Assembly (NCBI GenBank): GCA_958510875.1
Contig: OY294068.1
Location: forward strand, 200,309,997 to 200,373,996
Origin: Endomychus coccineus
Taxonomy: Eukaryota > Arthropoda > Insecta > Coleoptera > Endomychidae
DNA length: 64,000 nt
Direction: 5' to 3'
In this document: positions 56,686 through 64,000 of the stretch, one piece after another
Numbering within the stretch: the first letter of the stretch is position 1
Layout of the letters: the number at the start of each line of letters is the position of its first letter
Translations under genes and position numbers: made by a program
The notes under the pieces: model-generated
The model's input: only the letters and a program-made list of their open reading frames with translations
What the model was told of the DNA's origin: nothing
Databases searched by the model: none

Positions 56686-58273
56686 TTAAGCTATTGCATA
56701 TAGCTTTTATCGCGGGCTTTGAGCGCGGCGACCGAATCAAGAAATTCCGTAACGAAAAATAATGTAAGACCTAAACACCTAACATGTGTCAAATTAATTA
56801 ATTAATTTGAAGCTTCTAAAAGTGAGAAATTTCGCTATTTTATACGAATGTTATAACACTCTAGCGCTTTAGACTCCGGGATTTTCAGGTGGCCTATCGA
56901 AAATAGAAGGTTCGAATTATCTAAAAACATAATTGCATGAACTCCAGACGTCCTCTGTAATTAGCTACGAACGAAATCATTTTGACATATGCCTCTAGGA
57001 GCTCGCTACGCGTCAGTTAGAGTTTATAAGTTAGACGCGCGTAGCAGAGACCTGAGAGTACCTGTTTCTATTATTAAGCTATTGCATAAATTGCATATAG
57101 CTTTTATCGCGGGCTTTGAGCGCGGCGTTTATGTTGCGCTCTCTCGGGTGACTAATATTGAAAAATTGTATATCACGACAAAAAACGATAATTCTACATT
57201 CAAGTTTTATAATAATCGAAGGCAAGCTGCATCGACTGCATCTTTGTTGCAAAAATTCAAAAGACTGCCTTTAAATAGTGTTCAGACGACAGCTCAAAGT
57301 GTCTTAGATTTCATTAGTAATAGAAATGGCATTTCAATAATGACTTTCAATTGCCAAAGTCTAAATAGTTACAAATACGATTTACAAGATTCAGTTACGA
57401 GACAAACAAATGTGTTACTTCTCACCGAAACTTGCATGGCGCATGATAATCCGATTGAAATACCTAATTTCAATTGTATTGTTCAATTCAAACGAGATAC
57501 TGTTCCAAAAGGTGTGGTAGCTATTTACCAAAATAATAATAATGTTACTAATATTATGACTCCGAATATTGAAATACATATTGCACACGTTAGCGATGTT
57601 AGTGTTAGGCGCTCATTTGTGCGTGCTTATGCAAACTTAGAAATGGCCTACACATAGTCATGGTAGCAATTTACATTTCTCCGAATCCAAAATTGGACGA
57701 GGTAGAGCATTTTATTCATCGCACTTTACTGGAGTACACTGAAGAAGGATCGAAAATACTTGGTACAAATGGTAATAAATTTCCACTTATCTTGGCTGGC
57801 GATTTCAAGATCAACTTCGCTGTTAAAAAATCAGAGCGGTTGACAATTGAATTTGAAAATGAATAATGATCCACAATAATCCACAACAAAATATGGGACC
57901 ACCATTGACGCGGTATTTTTCAGATATTTAGAGGATATCAAGTTTCAAACTTTTGTCTCTTATTTCAGTTACCATAAACCTATAGTTTCAATGATAACAA
58001 ATTCCTGAATAACCTACATGTATTGTAAGATAATAAAAATATTTTAAACGATATTAACTTCTCATTTATTCAATAAAAGAAAAAAATTGGTTTTCTTATC
58101 GGTCACCACGCTCAAAAGTAACTTGAATTAATATCAAAGAAAAAACTTGAATTAAAATATCAAAGAAAAAAAAATACTGCATAAATTAAAAAAAATAAAT
58201 AATTATAATTGCATAAGTTGAGAAAAAATGCTATGCAATAGCTTTATCGCGGCAGTCCCCGAGTGCCACACGT
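56686..58273 (+). mobile_element. Helentron, copy 2, with two tandem 5' ends
   Basis: The 5' end is TTAAGCTATTGCATATAGC at 56686. The 5' module contains an imperfect hairpin (GCTACGCGTC...GACGCGCGTAGC, 57003-57047). A second 5' terminus at 57081-57127 stops after TTTGAGCGCGGCG and is fused to TTTATGTTGCGCTCTCTCGG. The 3' end is CTATGCAATAGCTTTATCGC then GGCAGTCCCCGAGTGCCACACGT, ending 58273. Opposite orientation to copy 1; same architecture with a different fusion point. Confidence 0.88.
57127..58010 (+). pseudogene. Helentron helicase end plus endonuclease, copy 2
   Basis: VYVALSRVTNIEKLYITTKN leads into LQKFKRLPLNSVQ and the endonuclease: SIMTFNCQSLNSY (motif 1), LLLTETCMAHDNP (catalytic Glu), VSVRRSF, then a small deletion/frameshift near 57625. 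It resumes with MVAIYISPNPKLDEVEHF and LILAGDFKINF, in which the usual Asn of GDFN is Lys. A further break follows TIEFENE, and the C-terminal YFSYHKPIVSMI survives in another frame (57960-58000). Inactive. Confidence 0.86.
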
Positions 58274-61200
58274 ATCTTTTTTTATTTACGCGATGATCAA
58301 CTGAAAAAAATGTTCCATTTTTTGCAAAGAAAAAACATTAGAAATGGGCCTACAGCGAGCGCAAACCTTCTTTCCAGCTTCCATTTGGACTGTTTCATGC
58401 GTTTTGTTAAGATTCACAAATTCGATCTCATATTTAAATTTTTTTTAAATGGAATCATATTGCATTTTTGGACATAAAAATGGCCATATCTTGGAGGGCA
58501 GCGGGCAACGACGATTTTTATTAGTATCATGATCAGCGTACCAAAAAACATAATACACGACACTAAGATTTTGTTCCCAAAAATAGTCAGGGGTTAATAG
58601 TCTCGAGTATGACAGATATAGTAATCAAAAATTCAGTTGTGGAAGCCGTTACTTTGTGATAGTTTATCATTTTAACGAAATAATGAATAAAACTACTTTG
58701 TTATACTATCGTAACGACTATATTAAATATCAGTGATAGTATAACAAAGTAGTTTTATTTATTATTTCGTTAAGATATAGTAATCGTCAAGATGTAGCAA
58801 TCTGTACATCTATTGAGCAAGTGTTGACTAGTGGATGAAGATGAATCCTTTATAACCAGTGTACGATTCCAACCCTCTGTTTTCCTATGGAACTTCTGCC
58901 ATACACCAGAAAACGAACCCTTTTTTCGTTACCACATGGCGATCCTGCAAATCAAATAATGAACCTTTTTTTCGATACGACAACCTAGATATTAATTGTT
59001 TCAAACTTAAAAACAAACAAAAAATTCAAGTTATTTCAATCGTACGATGTCAGGAAAACTGTGTACTTCCAGCGTTTACACCGGGAAAGGATATTAGGTG
59101 GATAAGAAAGGAAGAATAAATCGAAACCTTACTGAAAATACATTTATTGTAATTATTATCCTAAATAAGTAATCTAGTAGCTGCATTAAATGTAAACACA
59201 AGATTATGATTGACCTTCGCAAAGGAAAAATAAGTATTCGATGGAAGTATGTATGTTGTGTACTTATTGTGTACGCATGTATAGAAATGAATATGGCCAT
59301 TTAATTTCATGAGATCAATATGAAAGCTTACTATAAGACGTCATGTTATCTATGCACTTTATTTCATCAAACACGTTCCCAAGACTTTTCAAAATTTCAA
59401 AGGTATGACGTTGCCAGTGATAGATACTGATGGTATTGGAAATAACTCATCTAGCTGCTATAACCACCCAATCGATAAATCAGTAATACTATTGCATTCT
59501 GTGAATCTATCATGGGAAGTGCAAAATTTTGAAACAACTACGTCTCTAACTGATATCAAGACGGATATTGAACGTAGAAGAATCCTTCCTACAAGTATCA
59601 ATCAAGTGCAAGTGAAATAAAAGAATTATGTGAGTTGCTGAGAGTCTACAGCTGATTTCACCTGCTGGATCTCGCTAGAACTCTGGCAATACTTGTGACC
59701 ATTCTCTCGTGAGTGGTAAGTAAACATATCGTATATGAATATATACAGTTCGTCCGCTATTTTGAGTGGGTTAAGCCAGTATTCGTTTTATTATCAAACG
59801 TTCATTTAGTCAGTCATATTTGGTACCTGTTTTGACAAAAAGTTACGAAGATGTTCACCGCTCAGCTAGTGAATGTCACGATGCAGATATTGTGTCTTTT
59901 CATATGCGGTAGCTTTGTTTTCAGAAACGTCCCTCTAGTATTTGAGTAAACGACGAAAACAATCAATAATGCAAAGTTAAATTAGACAAGTTGAATCGAT
60001 TTATTCCTAATGGATTTTCACAAAGTAAACTCAACTTCAATCAACTGGATTACTGTTTCTATAGAAATGTGAAAACTTTTTATTCGTTACCATCGCAGCG
60101 TTATAGCTTCAATTCGTCGCTGTTACTAAGTACAATAGGTCGTATGTCAAAAATATCCACTTTCCGCTGTAAAACATGTTTCAAACCAAAAAACTAAAAC
60201 TACTTATAGAACGCCTTTACTTACAATTTGACTGTGAGTAATTACTTGATTCAGAGTAATTGAAACTGAAAAACAAATTCGAAAAAACGAATCAATAAAT
60301 GTCTTGAACAAGGAGTTTTCGTACAACTTCTCAAGTAGAATATTTCGGTTCAAAACAAATACATTTTTATTTTCTTTGTTGTTGTTCTAGCTTCATTATA
60401 ATTTATTGTCGTTTGTTTCCACAGCATCCTAAGGTTAGTTAGTTTCGGATAAAAACTTCATAAATCTGTTATTTTGCATTCTAGCGAAAAGTTTATGAAT
60501 ACCAATCTTATTTTACATTCCAATATCTTTCATAATTTGATGAAATTTCATTTAAAAAATTGCAATACAAAGCTTACCACAATTTATGATGACATGCAAC
60601 TCTAAAAAACTGGAAGCGATAAGAAGCTATCAATATTTTTGTATCTCCTGAAAATTCATCATTTTTGACATTGCAGCAACAGCGATGAATCATACAGAAA
60701 AAAGAGCACAGATGACATTGCCTCACAATAAGCTATTCCATCGAGTATCATTGTTTGAAGGAATGTTTCAATGATTCAAATTCGTATCTAACACCCCCAC
60801 CACCTGGTGATGTATTCGTTCTTTTGTTATTACATCGAGTCTTAACTGCATTGTCTAGAAAGGTGCATAAAAGAAACGCGGTTTCGCTGTATTTTATTTT
60901 CTGTTTGTTTATCGTTCGTAAATCATACGAAAGTTGTGAGAGAGCTTTTATATTTAACGTATAACCACACGATAATAATAATAATAATACAAAAGGAATA
61001 AAATCTCTCGTTTCGTATTGTTCGTGAACGTTGCGAGGCAAATTATTTGGCACAAGTAGTTGAAGTTGTGCAACAACCAGTCATAATCTCGGCTCAGAAT
61101 ATAGAGCCCCATGTGTAGTTTATTATTTCGACAGTTGCCGGAAATGAACCGTCTCGACGCCGACTGTGATGGTTCGTGTTTGTGGCGGCCTGCGGGCGTT

Positions 61201-62200
61201 TGATTGTACAATTTTCATCGCAAGTTTGGAAGTTGGCGAGGTGAATTTATGACGGACGTCTTGTTTCTTATTATACGTACACGAAACGTAAGATGTTCCG
61301 AGTGAGTGTATTAAAGAGTTAGACGTGTTTGTAATCAGGAAGAAGGTTATACGAGGCACGTTCAAGAGAAATCGACATTATTGAATTTGACCGCTTCGGA
61401 CTACCTCTAGAGGCGTGCGAATGGCTGCACTGCAGTATAACCATCGAAAAACCTTAATTTTTGTATTTGGTGAACAATTTTTACTAATAATAACAACACA
61501 AACACCCATTTCCACTAGTATCGTCATCGGATTATCTTAATGTAAATCCATGTTAACGGATCAAAAAGTAGAGTATTTAATGGTAAGTACCTCATTAACA
61601 GTATAGGTGTCTCTAGATCGATCAGTAACAACAAAGATGAAGAGCTCCAGACAGCTGTTTTGCCTTCACTAGCTCATCAGTGGAAGAAGTAGAGCCAATA
61701 CCCTATATTCAAGGCCCGAACACTGGATCTGCCAAACGTGAACTGAATCCTTAGTTGCACCCCATTTTGGTTTTTAATGTAAAAAACTAATGATTCTGTT
61801 TGATATTTTCCCAACAACATGTAATTTGAATTAAGGTCATTGAAACAATACGATATTATTGCTGAATTCCCGTGAACTATGTGTGACCATGCAATACGTG
61901 TTTATTTTATCGAACGGCGAAGTTGTGGAAACTCTTTGCCAAGTTAGGTCTTTTCTGATGCCAATAACCTCCTAAATTTTGAGAAAAATTCAATGATTAT
62001 CTCCTCTGATACCAATATTCCATCACTGGCTCGTACGATGTTCCACGAACATTAAAGGAAAAAACATTGAATCGATATTCAAGTCGTATTTTCCGATTGA
62101 AATGAAGAGCGACCTACTTTGACTGTCTGTAGAGTGTTACCTACAATTCAGACCTAATAGTCAGATAGAGGCAAAGATGACTCCTAAAAAATGGCCTTCA
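58274..62200. other. No gene seen
   Basis: Intergenic, AT-rich to about 60700. The stretch 61000-61440 is less AT-rich (GTGTTTGTGGCGGCCTGCGG) and may hold regulatory or untranslated sequence, but no product is recognisable. Possible donors (GTAAGT at 59716 and 61584) have no convincing exon before them. Confidence 0.35.
58672..58773. repeat. 39-bp arm hairpin
   Basis: Arms 58672-58710 and 58735-58773 are complementary over 39 bp with one mismatch (AAACTACTTTGTTATACTAT and complement), with a 24-base loop. The sequence just left of it (TGTGGAAGCCGTTACTTTGT) resembles 35893-35925, the outer end of the PLE composite arm, so it may be a PLE terminal relic. Confidence 0.75.
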
Positions 62201-62229
62201 AGTTTACCGGATCTCAGGCTAATGTATTT

Positions 62230-63580
62230 TCTTGGGGTTATATGAAGAACGAAGTTTACTAGTAGGAATCAATACAGGACCACGACTAGACAAAAAGATC
62301 GTAGAAGAGAAGGGCGTACGCTATTTAATAAAGCCCAAATCAACCAAGACCTACTACATAGCTATTCAACACATACCTACTGAGTGGCAAAAAGGGAGAT
62401 TTATTTATATTCCCAAGTTAGACAGACTAAATGGCACGACGCCCAAGTCACACTGTCCAATTAGTCTAGCCTCCTAGGGTTCTATCCCTCCTGTGTCAGT
62501 GGATCAACGCCAGTTTGGACAAAAGGGTAGTCTTATCATCAATTGGGGATACCACAGTCACAGCTAAAGCTGGTAGAGGATTCCAGCAAGGAAGAGTGTT
62601 ATCACCTCTTCCGTAGTCTATGTTGGTGGATGAACTATTGAAAAGGCTAGCATCCAAAGGCATCCACTGCTGAGGGTCGATGATCTTGCGATTACTGCGA
62701 TAGGTGAATTCGCAGCAACAATATCGGGACTCACACAAACTGCTCTAAACTTAATGGACAAGTGGTGCCAAGAATGGAACTTACCGTAAATCCTCTTAAA
62801 ACCACAATAGTTGTTTTTTCTAATAATATAGTACTGAGACGACTAGAGTCACCAGCTCTGATTGTGGTAGATATCCCAATTTCACAAGAGGCAAACTATT
62901 TTGAATATTGATCACAAGCTGACATGGAGTCAACACTTACAGAAAACAATCCAAAAGAGTACGGCAGCCCTCAACCTAAGCAGAAGAATGTGTGAATGAA
63001 TTGGGAGCACAACCAAAAATGATCACATGGCAATACACCAGGGTCATTGGACCCATGACTGCATATGGCTTGGTAGTATGGTGATCAAAGACTAAGCAGG
63101 CTGGGGTGATCCGAAGGCTAAGGAGCATTCAAAAGCAAGGCTGCCTGGCTGTCACGGAAGCTATGACAACCTCAACAGCAGCCACCTTAGAAGTCTTGCT
63201 GAACTTGCCATCGGATGAGATGCTTCGAGAGAATAGTTATAAGAGACGGCTCAAAAACCCAGGAAGGTACAGGAGCAGGAATAAATATATCCGAGTCAAA
63301 TACAAGAATCTAACTGAGATTGGGTGAACACATGGCACTATTCCAGGCAGAAGTTGCTGTAATACATCATTGTGCCGAAGAACTGTTAAGACAAGAGTTT
63401 GACATTCAGGCGGCCCAAGTCTTTAGTCTCGGTATCAGGCCACACAAGTTACAAAGGCAACGAATAGGTTGACTCACTATCCCGAGAAGGGGTAGGTGGG
63501 GCTCTAATTGGTCCATAACATGAGGGCATACACGATAGATGTGCAAAGGTCGCAGTGAAGAGGCTCACAGTCCATAAGCT
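62230..63580 (+). pseudogene. RNase H-bearing LINE (I/R1-Loner-like), RT to RNase H
   Basis: The longest LINE remnant of this group here. RT fingers: HIPTEWQKGRFIYIPKLDRL and CPISLAS. Catalytic region: VDDLAITAIGEFAATISGLT and LNLMDKWCQEWNL, where VDD stands for the usual ADD. Thumb: IDHKLTWSQHLQKTIQKSTA, AGVIRRLRSIQKQGCLAVTE and STAATLEVLLNLPSDEM. RNase H traces: ALFQAEVAVIHHCAEELL (contains a catalytic-type Glu) and VSGHTSYKGNE...DSLSREG. Many frameshifts; the 5' half (ORF1, AP endonuclease) is missing. Confidence 0.85.
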
Positions 63581-63589
63581 CCATACAAA

Positions 63590-64000
63590 TCTAATCTAAT
63601 GTAGACAAAACGATTGTTGCTCGTATTCGAATTGGGGGAACTCTTTCAATGCTATAGCAGTATTCACGAAATAACAAATACAGGGCTTCGTCAATTTGGT
63701 TATGCATCAATCTGTATCGAGTTAGAATAATCGTTGCATCTAACAACAGTATAGCCAAATGTAGCGAAGCCGAACCACTGATCGTAATCTTGTTGGCTCT
63801 ACACCGTCAATCTGGCAGCGAATACTCCATAAATTGGTGGTTGTTTAGTGAGAAGAAACCTCAATCAGAAAATCCAACAACATGAACCGACTCGAAGCTA
63901 CGATAATAGCTTTAATTGGCAATCAGCAACGGACATTAAATGAACATTTTTGCGAGAGATCCAAGGAATACGAGGATCCGTCTTATTCATAGAATTTATG
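63590..64000. other. No gene seen
   Basis: The last 410 bp show no recognisable coding or repeat structure. Confidence 0.35.

Overview
The window looks like nuclear DNA of an insect: about one third G+C, mostly non-coding, and packed with broken transposable elements from families common in insect genomes (mariner/Tc1, Penelope-like elements, Jockey-type and RNase H-bearing LINEs, Ty3/gypsy-like LTRs, Helitrons and Helentrons, MITEs, satellites). The order of insect cannot be fixed from this sequence. Only one intact protein-coding gene is recognisable: an intronless-CDS polypeptide N-acetylgalactosaminyltransferase of the pgant7/GALNT7 type on the minus strand at 29620-31371 (583 aa), with a probable intron in its 5' UTR.

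Layout, left to right. 1-5.8 kb: a mariner remnant, a Penelope-like element (PLE) with RT/GIY-YIG coding sequence and a hammerhead-like ribozyme in its 3' region, and possible exons of unrecognised genes. 5.85-8.47 kb: a satellite with a 342-bp higher-order unit, opened by one inverted unit. 10.4-11.3 kb: LINE, mariner and Tc1-like scraps. 14.1-19.9 kb: PLE remnants, two abutting foldback elements sharing termini, a DUF4817-like HTH scrap, and two LINE fragments. 20.9-21.8 kb: first of three Helentron fragments carrying an endonuclease domain. 22.2 kb: a MITE with a perfect 8-bp target duplication. 24.3-29.5 kb: a 5.2-kb inverted-repeat element whose arms enclose eleven head-to-tail palindromic monomers (8 x 321 bp flanked by 3 x 360 bp). 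It ends 125 bp past the pgant7 stop codon.

32.2-33.5 kb holds a cluster of nested hairpins upstream of pgant7. 34.3-42.5 kb contains two related LTRs, a PLE composite with long inverted arms and nested LINE pieces, and a 2.58-kb Helitron with exact termini inserted A|T inside the second LTR. 43-52 kb holds a tRNA-headed SINE-like repeat and several LINE pseudogenes, one split by an LTR-element remnant with a 4-bp target duplication. 52.8-58.3 kb holds two more Helentron copies in opposite orientation. 62.2-63.6 kb is another RNase H-bearing LINE pseudogene.

There is no operon-like or pathway clustering. The biology here is one Golgi glycosyltransferase gene embedded in nested repeats. The strongest candidates for something new are the palindromic satellite element next to pgant7, the Helentron copies with two tandem 5' termini, the hairpin cluster at 32-33.5 kb, and the PLE hammerhead-like ribozymes in several states of decay.
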